Source: WJLY01 sp964399265 (lineage in GTDB: Bacteria > Joyebacterota > Joyebacteria > Joyebacterales > Joyebacteraceae). From it: a stretch of 15,146 nt of DNA. The translations under genes and the position numbers were made by a program. The stretch's first letter is position 1. Each line of letters begins with the position of its first letter. Of this stretch, positions 1-6,485 are shown in pieces. The stretch spans positions 1-15,146 of the forward strand of contig CAYNQF010000063.1 in assembly GCA_964399265.1 (NCBI GenBank), written 5' to 3'. The notes beneath the pieces are model-generated. The model was not told where the DNA came from, did not search any database, and worked only from the letters and a program-made list of their open reading frames with translations.

Positions 1-572
1 CTCCCCAGGACCGACGCGATCCTGCCGTCGCGAACCAGACCCACCAGGTGTGCCAGCACCGAGACACGCAGACCCGTCCCGACGTTCGTCGGGCAGGCCG
101 TCAGATACCCCCGATCATTCGAGAAGGCATAATGCAAGTTCTGGTCCATTTCGGAGTCGACCCTATCCACCAGCCTCCAGGCGTCCAGGGGAGCGAGGCC
201 CGAGCGGATGCAGGAGAGCCTCAGATGGTCCTCCTCGTTCACCATCGCGCTGGCGACCTCACACTCGCCGACCACCGCCGCCCCGGCCCCGGTCGACCGC
301 GCGAAGCCGGCGCTTACCACGTGGCGCTCCATCAGCACGTCACGCACCGCCGAGGACGCCTCGTCCATTCTGAAGACGAGAGCGTTGGTCAGGTAGTTGT
401 TTCGCGACGCCGCCGAGAGCAGCTCGTCGCGCACATCCAGAAGCTCCTGCTCCGACGCCCTGCCCGGGAAGGCGTGCCCGAGCAGGTTGCGGGCGATGCG
501 AACGCGCGTGGAGAGGACGATGTCCGAGCGGGGCCCCGGCGTCTCCAGCCATCCCGGCGGCCGCCCCATCAT
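1..572 (-). CDS. mcsB: McsB protein-arginine kinase, N-terminal 190 residues (3' end beyond the left edge)
   Basis: Protein-arginine kinase of the ATP:guanido phosphotransferase family. It phosphorylates arginines on damaged or regulatory proteins, which in Firmicutes marks them for ClpCP. The frame stays open from two adjacent ATGs to the window edge. Visible family features are STRVRIARN at residues 21-29 (nucleotide-binding arginines), NEEDH at 112-116 with the expected catalytic acidic residue, and the phosphagen-kinase signature CPTNVGTG starting at Cys160. The full family protein is about 350 residues, so a little over half is present. The start lies 4 bp after the mcsA stop, preceded by a weak GAG/GAGAAG ribosome site; the second ATG (567-569) is equally possible. 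Pairing with McsA is the normal family arrangement, and clpC often follows, which would lie outside the window. The family call is firm; the downstream pathway is inferred. Confidence 0.95.
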   Translation of the reverse strand, partial: MMGRPPGWLETPGPRSDIVLSTRVRIARNLLGHAFPGRASEQELLDVRDELLSAASRNNYLTNALVFRMDEASSAVRDVLMERHVVSAGFARSTGAGAAVVGECEVASAMVNEEDHLRLSCIRSGLAPLDAWRLVDRVDSEMDQNLHYAFSNDRGYLTACPTNVGTGLRVSVLAHLVGLVRDGRIASVLG

Positions 573-576
573 CTTC

Positions 577-1104
577 TCAAGCGTCCACATCATCGTTCCC
601 CGGGCCACTCTCGACCATGGTGCGTATCTCATCTCTGAGGTCCGCCGCCCTCTCGTAGTCCTCGCGGGCGACGGCGCGCTCGAGTTCGGTTCGCAGTCTG
701 CGAAGTTCACGGAGCGATTCGACGGGCTCCGACCTGCCGGGCGGAAAGCCGCCGACATGCTCCGTGCAGCCGTGTATCCGGCGCAGCAGTGGACGGAGTT
801 CCTCCCGAAACGCCTCGTAGCAGTCGTCGCAGCCGAGCCGTCCCGTCCGCCTGAACTCCTCATAGGTCAGTCCGCACCGAGGACAGGAGGTCGTTCCGTT
901 CTCGGGGCCGGCCTCGTCAAGCCCGGCATCCTCGAGGAGACTCATGAGTATGTTGACGAGCGGACCCGCGATCGACGAGAGTCCCGGGCCGACGCCCCTG
1001 GACCGCGAGCATTGCTCGCACAGGTTCCAGGTGCGGAGCTGTCCGTCGACGATCTCGGTGTACCTCACCGTCGACGGGCCTCCGCCGCACTCGTCGCACT
1101 TCAC
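577..1104 (-). CDS. mcsA: McsA, zinc-finger activator of McsB (UVR domain)
   Basis: Small zinc protein that activates and acts as adaptor for the arginine kinase McsB. The 175-residue product has four CxxC pairs (Cys3/6, 29/32, 74/77, 92/95), expected to bind two zinc ions. A conserved IHG...H segment at about 110-116 follows, then a C-terminal UvrB/UvrC (UVR) helical hairpin at about 131-163. I chose the GTG start at 1102-1104, which gives MKCDEC as the N-terminus. It overlaps the lolD stop as GTGA, has GGAG seven bases upstream, and puts the first CxxC at the very start as in the family. The longer reading frame into lolD adds no family sequence. Translation is probably coupled to both lolD and mcsB. 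It is unusual to see mcsAB joined to lipoprotein-export genes rather than to ctsR and clpC. Confidence 0.93.
   Translation of the reverse strand: MKCDECGGGPSTVRYTEIVDGQLRTWNLCEQCSRSRGVGPGLSSIAGPLVNILMSLLEDAGLDEAGPENGTTSCPRCGLTYEEFRRTGRLGCDDCYEAFREELRPLLRRIHGCTEHVGGFPPGRSEPVESLRELRRLRTELERAVAREDYERAADLRDEIRTMVESGPGNDDVDA
1101..1104 (-). promoter_or_regulatory. GTGA stop/start overlap joining lolD and mcsA
   Basis: The TGA stop of lolD (1101-1103) shares two bases with the GTG start of mcsA (1102-1104). A GGAG ribosome site lies within the last codons of lolD. This arrangement normally gives translational coupling; here it also decides the mcsA start. Confidence 0.8.
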
Positions 1105-1805
1105 GCGTACGCTCCATTGCCGTGAGGAACGACCCGCCCATCCTGAAGCTCGATGACTCGGTCGGCCCTCTCCCACAACCTCTGGTTGTGCGTCACGATG
1201 ACGAAGGTCTGGGCCAGCGAGTCGCGCAGCCCCCAGATCAGGTCGTGCAGTTCCTCCCCGGACGTCTGGTCCAGGTTGCCGGAGGGCTCGTCCGCAAGGA
1301 CCAGGAGCGGCCCGGTCGCCAACGCCCTCGCTACCGCGCAGCGCTGTTCCTCCCCGCCCGACAGCTCTCCGGGCCTGTGCTCGAGCCTGCCGTCCAGCCT
1401 CACGGCCGACAGCAGCTTCGATGCCCTCCGCGCGGCCTCCTCGCGCTGGACGCCGGCGATGAGGAGAGGCATCATCACGTTCTCCAGCGCGGTGAGTTCC
1501 CGCATCAGGTGGTGAAACTGGAACACGAAACCGACCGTCCTGTTGCGGAACGCCGCGCGGTCGCGGTCGTTCAGCGAGAAGACATCGGTCCCGTCGAGGC
1601 TCACGGCGCCTGACGTCGGCCTGTCGAGCGCCCCCATGATGTGAAGGAGCGTGCTCTTGCCCACGCCGGACGGGCCCACGATCGCGACTATCTCGCCGCG
1701 CGACACGGTCAGGTCGACGCCCTTCAGAACGTCGAGCCTCTCGGGCCCCGTCTCGAAGGTCTTCGTTATTCCGTCGAGCCGCAGCATGACGGCGTCCGGG
1801 TTCAA
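1101..1805 (-). CDS. lolD: LolD-type lipoprotein-release ABC transporter ATPase
   Basis: Cytoplasmic ATPase of the Lol exporter, which extracts lipoproteins from the inner membrane and hands them to the periplasmic carrier. The 234-residue protein has all ABC ATPase elements: Walker A GPSGVGKST at 44-52, Q-loop Gln96, signature LSGGEEQR at 148-155, Walker B with Asp172-Glu173, D-loop near 176-179 and H-loop His206. Length and the FQFHHLMRELTALENVMMP segment fit the LolD/MacB/FtsE branch, and the adjoining LolC/E permease makes LolD the best choice. The TTG start (1803-1805) has GGGAG eight bases upstream. An in-frame ATG at 1785-1787 (codon 7) is the alternative but has a poorer ribosome site. 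MacB-like export is the main other possibility. Confidence 0.92.
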   Translation of the reverse strand: MNPDAVMLRLDGITKTFETGPERLDVLKGVDLTVSRGEIVAIVGPSGVGKSTLLHIMGALDRPTSGAVSLDGTDVFSLNDRDRAAFRNRTVGFVFQFHHLMRELTALENVMMPLLIAGVQREEAARRASKLLSAVRLDGRLEHRPGELSGGEEQRCAVARALATGPLLVLADEPSGNLDQTSGEELHDLIWGLRDSLAQTFVIVTHNQRLWERADRVIELQDGRVVPHGNGAYA

Positions 1806-1817
1806 TCCACGTGCTCC

Positions 1818-1864
1818 CGTCTGATGTCAGCGTTCGGGTTCGACCAACCTACTCACGTCTGATG
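1818..1864. repeat. Direct repeat CGTCTGATG, two copies 38 bp apart, a third across the gap
   Basis: The 9-mer CGTCTGATG occurs at 1818-1826 (after CTCC) and 1856-1864 (after CTCA), the latter being the last bases before the N run. A third copy at 1965-1973 is the first sequence after the N run. The copies lie in the lolC-lolD junction. They may be the remains of a short tandem repeat that broke the assembly, or the unmerged overlap of two contig ends. Confidence 0.6.
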
Positions 1865-3190
1865 NNNNNNNNNNNNNNNNNNNNNNNNNNNNNNNNNNNN
1901 NNNNNNNNNNNNNNNNNNNNNNNNNNNNNNNNNNNNNNNNNNNNNNNNNNNNNNNNNNNNNNNNCGTCTGATGGCCTCGACCGGCTCCAACCTCGCGGCC
2001 TTCCACGACGGGTAGACCGACGCGGCGAAGCTGATCGCGATGGCGGCGAGCGCCACGATCAGGAAGTCGAGGCCGTGCATCTCCACGGGCAGAGTCTCTA
2101 TGGGGTAGACGTCGCCGGGGAGGCTGACGAACTGGTACCGGTCGAGCAGCGAGGCCAGCGCGTAGCCGGCGACGCTGCCTATGAGCGTGCCCGCGGCGCC
2201 GATCACCAGCCCCTCGAAGACGAAGATCCGGAGTATCGACGAGGCCGTCGCCCCCATCGACTTCATGATGCCGATGTCCTTGGTCTTCTCCATGACAACC
2301 ATGATGAGCGTGCTCGCGATGTTGAACGCCGCGACCATGACGATGAGGGAGAGTATCCAGAACATCACCTTCTTCTCGGTCCGCATCCACGTGAACAGGT
2401 TGCGGTTCAGTTCGATCCAGTTGTTGGCCCTGTAAGGGAAGCCACCCACCCACTCCACTATGTCCGCGGCGACCGTGGGCGCCTTGTAGGGATCGTCTAT
2501 CTTGATCGATATCCCTATGACGCCGCTGTCCAGGTTGAACAGGCGTTGGGCCTCGGGCAGGTCGAGGTAGACCAGCGACTGGTCGTACTCGTACATGCCC
2601 GAGCTGAAGAGGCTACGGACCTCGAACCTCCCGACCGTCGGCATCAGGCCCATCGGCGTGAGCACGTAGTCGAAAGGCGACGTAACGGCCACTGTGTCAC
2701 CAAGCGAGATCCGGAGACGCTTGGCCAACTCGTCGCCGACGATCACTCCGGGCATCTCGCCGGGCTCGGTGGCAAGATCGGTGATGGGCGGATCGATGTT
2801 CGTGAGGATGTCGGTCACCCTCGCCTCGCGCGCCAGGTCGACGCCCCTGACGACCGCGCCGTCGGAGCCGCCGTAGCCCTGTATGACGGCCTTGGTGTAG
2901 GTGAACGGCGCTGCGGCCACTACCTCCGGATACTCCTCGACCTTGTCCGTCAGAGCGTCGTAGCCGGTGATGAGTTCGTTGCCGTACTTGAGCAGAATGA
3001 TGTGAGCGTTGATCCCGATGATGCGCTGGTGGATCTCGCTCTCGAACCCGTTCATCACGGCGAGAACGACGACGAGCGCCATCACGCCCACCGCCACGCC
3101 GGCGACCGAGATGAAAGTAATGATCGATATGAACCTGGTCTTGCGCTTGGCTCTCAGATAGCGCAGCGCAACGAACCACTCGAACGACAA
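1849..3190 (-). CDS. lolC: LolC/LolE-type lipoprotein-releasing permease (3' end interrupted by the N gap)
   Basis: Inner-membrane FtsX/MacB-fold permease of the Lol exporter. 408 residues are read before the gap. Collapsing the nine-base overlap of the gap flanks gives 410 residues with a TAG stop at 1849-1851, the usual family length. A first membrane helix lies at about 20-46 within the family-typical FISIITFISVAGVAVGVMAL stretch. A periplasmic domain fills about 47-270, and three further helices lie near 272-300, 322-350 and 370-395. The TTG start is supported by a strong GGGGAGGT six bases upstream. lysS ends 30 bp before it and lolD follows within about 43 bp. Only one permease gene is present, so it may act as a LolF-like homodimer, or pair with a partner encoded elsewhere. 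LolC and LolE cannot be told apart from the sequence alone. Confidence 0.9.
1865..1964. other. 100-N scaffold gap at the 3' end of lolC
   Basis: Exactly 100 N, the usual placeholder for a gap of unknown size. Both flanks carry the same nine bases, CGTCTGATG. Overlapping these flanks restores an uninterrupted lolC end: on the minus strand the codons read GAG GCC ATC AGA CGT GAG TAG, giving ...EAIRRE and a stop. This matches where LolC/LolE/MacB permeases normally end. So the true amount of missing sequence may be zero. Confidence 0.9.
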
Positions 3191-3193
3191 TTC

Positions 3194-3201
3194 TCGACCT
3201 C
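3194..3201 (-). promoter_or_regulatory. Ribosome binding site deciding the TTG start of lolC
   Basis: On the minus strand GGGGAGGT ends about six to seven bases before TTG. It is one of the strongest Shine-Dalgarno matches in the window and supports a non-ATG start for the permease gene. No ATG lies close downstream. Confidence 0.75.
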
Positions 3202-3220
3202 CCCGGTCAGGTGCGGCGCG

Positions 3221-4684
3221 TTATCCCTCGGGCCGCATCGGGGGGAACAGGATGACGTCCCTGATGTTGCGGGAGTCCGTCAGGAGCATTACCAGGCGGT
3301 CGAGGCCGATCCCCAGACCGCCGGTCGGCGGCATGCCGTGCTCCAGGGCTCTCACGAAGTCCTCGTCCATACCGTGGGCCTCGGCGTTGCCTCCCTGTCG
3401 CTGCTCGACCTGGGACTCGAAGCGGGCACGTTGCTCGTCGGGGTCGTTGAGCTCGCTGAACGAGTTGCCAAGCTCGAGGCCGCCTATGAAGAACTCGAAA
3501 CGCTCGACCGTCTCCGGGTCGTCGGGCGTCGACTTCGCGAGCGGCGATATCTCCTTGGGGTAGTCGATGAGGAAGGTCGGCTCGACCAGCTCCGGTTCGA
3601 CCAGAGCGCTCAGGATCTCCTCTATGAGACTACCGCGCGTGAGGGGATCCGGCAGCTCGACGCCGGCGTCGACTGCGGCCTCGCGCAGTTCGTCGAGGGG
3701 CGAGCCGGCATCGACGCCCAGACGCTCCCTCACCGCGTCTGCGACCTTGAGTCGCCTCCAGGGTGGCGCCAGGTCGATCTCGCCTCCCTGCCAGGGCACC
3801 ACAGTCCCCCCGCGCACCTCCGTCGCCATGCGGGCCACGAGCTGTTCCGTGAGTTCCATCATGTCGTTGTAGTCCGCGTACGCCTGATAAAGCTCGAGCT
3901 GCGTGAACTCGGGGCTGTGCGTGCGGTCCATGCCCTCGTTGCGAAAGTCCTTGCCGATCTCGAACACCCTCTCCATGCCGCCCACGATGAGACGCTTCAG
4001 ATATAGCTCGTCGGCGATCCTCAGGTAGAGTGTGAGGTCGAGGGCGTGGTGGTGCGTCTCGAAGGCCCGCGCGAACGCCCCTCCGTAGATCGGCTGGAGC
4101 ACGGGCGTCTCGACCTCGACGAAGCCGCGCTCGTCCAGGAACTCGCGCGCGATGCGCACGATCCGGCTGCGCTTCAGGAAGACGCCCCTCGACTCCTCGT
4201 TCGCGATGAGGTCGAGGTACCGCTGGCGGTATCTGAGCTCCTGGTCCTTGAGTCCGTGCCATTTCTCCGGGAGCGGCCTAAGCGCCTTAGCCAGGACGGC
4301 GAACCGAGAGACCTTCACGCTCACCTCGCCGGTGCGCGTCTTCATCACGGAACCGCTCGCGCCCACGATGTCGCCGACGTCCACGAGCTGCCAGGTCTCG
4401 AACGCCTCTTCACCGAGGTCGTCCTTCCGGAGGTAGAGCTGGATCCGGCCGCTCGAGTCATGCAGGTCGGCGAATCCGGCCTTCCCGTGAACCCTGAGCG
4501 CGGTCACGCGTCCGGCGACGCTGACGTCCTTGCCCTCGAGGCCGTCGAAACCGTCGCAGACCTCCGCCGCCGTGTGGGTCCTGATGAACGACCTCGGGTA
4601 GGGGTCTACGCCCCGCTCCCTCAAGTCCCGGACGTGCTCACGCATGCCCGACGCTGCTGCGCTCTCGTCCCTCTCCAAGTACAT
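3221..4684 (-). CDS. lysS: Lysyl-tRNA synthetase, class II
   Basis: Charges tRNA-Lys with lysine in the cytoplasm. The 487-residue protein has an N-terminal OB-fold anticodon-binding domain (about 53-140, with VSVAGRV and GFADLHDSSGRIQLYL). The class II catalytic core follows, with motif 1 near EVETPVLQ, motif 2 FRNEG...EFTQLE including Arg248, and motif 3 GIGLDR including Arg463. Length is close to the family norm of about 500. The start is ambiguous: AGGAGG directly abuts the ATG (4682-4684), which is too close to work well, whereas a TTG two codons on (4676-4678) is spaced six bases from it and may be the true start. The gene has its own promoter just upstream and appears to head the lysS-lolC-lolD-mcsA-mcsB unit. 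Confidence 0.97.
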   Translation of the reverse strand: MYLERDESAAASGMREHVRDLRERGVDPYPRSFIRTHTAAEVCDGFDGLEGKDVSVAGRVTALRVHGKAGFADLHDSSGRIQLYLRKDDLGEEAFETWQLVDVGDIVGASGSVMKTRTGEVSVKVSRFAVLAKALRPLPEKWHGLKDQELRYRQRYLDLIANEESRGVFLKRSRIVRIAREFLDERGFVEVETPVLQPIYGGAFARAFETHHHALDLTLYLRIADELYLKRLIVGGMERVFEIGKDFRNEGMDRTHSPEFTQLELYQAYADYNDMMELTEQLVARMATEVRGGTVVPWQGGEIDLAPPWRRLKVADAVRERLGVDAGSPLDELREAAVDAGVELPDPLTRGSLIEEILSALVEPELVEPTFLIDYPKEISPLAKSTPDDPETVERFEFFIGGLELGNSFSELNDPDEQRARFESQVEQRQGGNAEAHGMDEDFVRALEHGMPPTGGLGIGLDRLVMLLTDSRNIRDVILFPPMRPEG

Positions 4685-4690
4685 CCTCCT
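4685..4690 (-). promoter_or_regulatory. AGGAGG ribosome site abutting the lysS ATG
   Basis: A perfect AGGAGG touches the annotated ATG with no spacer, but stands six bases from a TTG at codon 3. Spacing therefore favours initiation at TTG 4676-4678, shortening the protein by two residues. Confidence 0.6.
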
Positions 4691-4721
4691 GAGCCTCGCG
4701 TGGCCCGCGGCGCCCGCTATC

Positions 4722-4749
4722 GTTATACCACCTCTGGTTGGCCAGTCAA
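4722..4749 (-). promoter_or_regulatory. Predicted sigma-70-type promoter of the lysS-lolC-lolD-mcsAB unit
   Basis: On the minus strand TTGACT (-35, at 4744-4749) is followed after 16 bp by TATAAC (-10, at 4722-4727). Each matches the consensus at five of six positions. It lies in the 91-bp space between prfB and lysS, the widest gap in the lower half of the window. The predicted RNA start is about 30 bases before the lysS start codon. I see no convincing terminator for prfB in this gap, so read-through from upstream is possible. Confidence 0.7.
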
Positions 4750-4775
4750 GAAAGCCGTCCTGCGCCCGGGAGCCG

Positions 4776-5865
4776 TCACTCCGTGCTCTTCAGGTACGCC
4801 TCGATGAACTCGTCGATGTCCCCGTCGAGCACGCGGTCGACGTCGGACCTCTCGACCGACGTCCGAAGATCCTTGACCATGCGGTACGGGTGGAGCACGT
4901 ATGACCGTATCTGGCTCCCCCAGGCGATCTCCATCTTCTCACCCTGGGCGGCCTGCTGTTCCTTGCGGCGCGCCTCCTCCTGCATCGCGTAGAGCCGCGC
5001 CCTCAGCACCTTCATGGCGTTCTCGCGGTTCCGGAACTGCGATCGTTCGTTCTGGCAAGAGACGACGATGCCTGACGGGATGTGTCTGATGCGAACGGCC
5101 GTCGAGCTCTTGTTGACGTGCTGCCCTCCCGGCCCGCTCGCGCGGAAGAACTCCAGCTCGATGTCGCCGTCCCTGATCTCGACATCGGACGTGTCGGCGA
5201 CCTCCGGATAGGCGGCGACCGACGCGAACGACGTGTGACGCCTGTGCGCCGCGTCGAACGGCGACAGCCGCACGAGCCTGTGGACCCCGATCTCGGCTCT
5301 CATGTGTCCGAACGCGTACGGCCCCTTGAGAAGGAAGGTGGCGCTCTTCACCCCGGCCTCGTCGCCGGACTGGAGGTCCATCATCTCGACCTCGTATCCG
5401 CGCCGCTCGGCCCACGCCAGGTACATGCGCACGAGCATCTGCGCCCAGTCCTGGGAGTCGGTGCCTCCCGCACCCGGGTGGATGGCGACGATGGCGTTCT
5501 TGTCGTCGTCCTTGCCCGAGAGCATCTTCCTGAGTTCGAGTTCCCGAAGCCTGCCCTCGATGCCCTCTATGTGGTGCCAGGCCTCCTCCGCCGCCTCGCC
5601 GCCCTCATCATCGGCCATCTCGATGAGTGCCGAGAGATCTTCGCTCTCCTCACGCAGCCCGCCGAGCGGGCCGAGCCACTCACGGAGCGAGCCCAGCTCG
5701 TCCATCACGCCCTTGGCTCGCTCGGAGTCCTGCCAGAAGTCCGAGGCGGTCGTCGCCTCCTCGAGCTCGGTCTTGCGCTTACGCTTGGCAGCCACGTCAA
5801 AGATAGTCCTCGAGTTCGGACAGCCTCGCGACGATCGCTTCCAGTGCCTTCTTGAGATCGCTCAT
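4776..5865 (-). CDS. prfB: Peptide chain release factor 2, made by programmed +1 frameshift
   Basis: Releases the peptide at UGA and UAA stops. Translation starts at ATG 5863-5865 (strong AAGGAG upstream), reads 22 codons, and meets an in-frame TGA at 5797-5799 in the context TAT CTT TGA C. A +1 slip skips the base at 5799 and continues to 4776, giving 362 residues, close to the 365 of E. coli RF2. In the fused numbering the stop-recognition tripeptide SPF is at 201-203 and the catalytic GGQ at 246-248, both near their E. coli positions. SPF identifies RF2 rather than RF1. The start overlaps the coaE stop as ATGA. A reading from the GTG at 5795 alone would lack the conserved N-terminus. Regulation is expected to be autogenous: low RF2 favours the slip. 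Confidence 0.97.
5796..5811 (-). promoter_or_regulatory. prfB programmed +1 frameshift site
   Basis: Reads GAGGAC TAT CTT TGA C on the minus strand. The CTT-TGA-C slip site and the preceding TAT are identical to the E. coli prfB site. The SD-like stimulator, AGGGGG in E. coli, is here GAGGAC; its GAGG can still pair with 16S rRNA. This is established autoregulation for the gene family, and all elements are visible. Confidence 0.95.
5862..5865 (-). promoter_or_regulatory. ATGA stop/start overlap joining coaE and prfB
   Basis: The coaE TGA (5862-5864) overlaps the prfB ATG (5863-5865). Both genes therefore share a transcript, and prfB initiation is probably coupled to coaE translation, upstream of the frameshift control. 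Confidence 0.85.
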
Positions 5866-6476
5866 CGTTCCTCTCCTTCCGTCCCCCTGACAATGGATTC
5901 CCAGAGATCGCGGACCTTCCGGTCCAGTTCCTCCAGCGAACCGGCGTTCTCGATCACGGCGTCCGCGGCCGCGGCGAGCGCGCCGTCGTCCATCTGCGCG
6001 TCGATCCTGTCCCGCGCCGCCCTCTCGTCCATGCCGCCGGACACCAGCCGCCGCACGCGCACTTCGACGGGCGCCCTGACGGCGACCACGAGGTCGAACG
6101 CGTCGGCTATGTCCCAGTCGATCAGGAGCGCCGCGTCGACCACGACCACGCCCCTCGGGCGTTCCCGCTCGAGCGCCTCGACACGCCGCAGTATCTCCTC
6201 CACGAGGGGTGGGCTTGTGATCTCGTTGAGGCGCCTCAGGTGCTCCTTGGAGGAGAAGGCCATCCGCCCGAGACGGGCCCTGTCCAGGGTCCCGTCTGCC
6301 TTCAATATGCTCCTCCCGAACTCGCTCGCCAGCCGCTCCAGAACGGGACCGCCGGGCACCGCCTGCTCGCGCGCGACGTCGTCCGCGGTGATGACGGCGG
6401 CGCCGAAGCCGCCGAGCACCGAAGCCACACGACTCTTCCCGCTCGCGATGCCGCCGGTGAGACCGATCCTGAACAC
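5862..6476 (-). CDS. coaE: Dephospho-CoA kinase
   Basis: Last step of coenzyme A synthesis: phosphorylates the 3' hydroxyl of the ribose of dephospho-CoA using ATP. The 204-residue protein has the P-loop GGIASGKS at 8-15, an ADDVAREQ acidic segment at about 31-38 (family substrate-site aspartates), and a lid region with conserved arginines in VEVRVRRLVSGGMDERAA. Length matches the family. The start is GTG at 6474-6476, nine bases after the polA stop, with a purine-rich GGGGGGCGGA ribosome site spanning the junction. The stop overlaps the prfB start. Nothing appears damaged. Confidence 0.95.
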   Translation of the reverse strand: MFRIGLTGGIASGKSRVASVLGGFGAAVITADDVAREQAVPGGPVLERLASEFGRSILKADGTLDRARLGRMAFSSKEHLRRLNEITSPPLVEEILRRVEALERERPRGVVVVDAALLIDWDIADAFDLVVAVRAPVEVRVRRLVSGGMDERAARDRIDAQMDDGALAAAADAVIENAGSLEELDRKVRDLWESIVRGTEGEER

Positions 6477-6485
6477 TCCGCCCCC

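Noticed and set aside
917..1141. Minus-strand frame beginning with ATG just before mcsA
   Set aside because: It is out of frame with the CxxC pairs and UVR domain. The ATG belongs to the last codons of lolD.
1853..1964. lolC ending in HQT after a run of undefined residues
   Set aside because: This reading trusts the arbitrary 100-N length. Merging the gap flanks gives a natural ending instead.
1811..4006. Very long plus-strand open frame (731 codons) opposite lolC and lysS
   Set aside because: It runs through the N gap, lies antisense to two certain genes, and its composition (rich in Arg, His, Asp, Glu) is the shadow typical of high-GC codon bias.
4691..4775. Terminator between prfB and lysS
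   Set aside because: The GC-rich segments do not form a convincing stem followed by a T-run.
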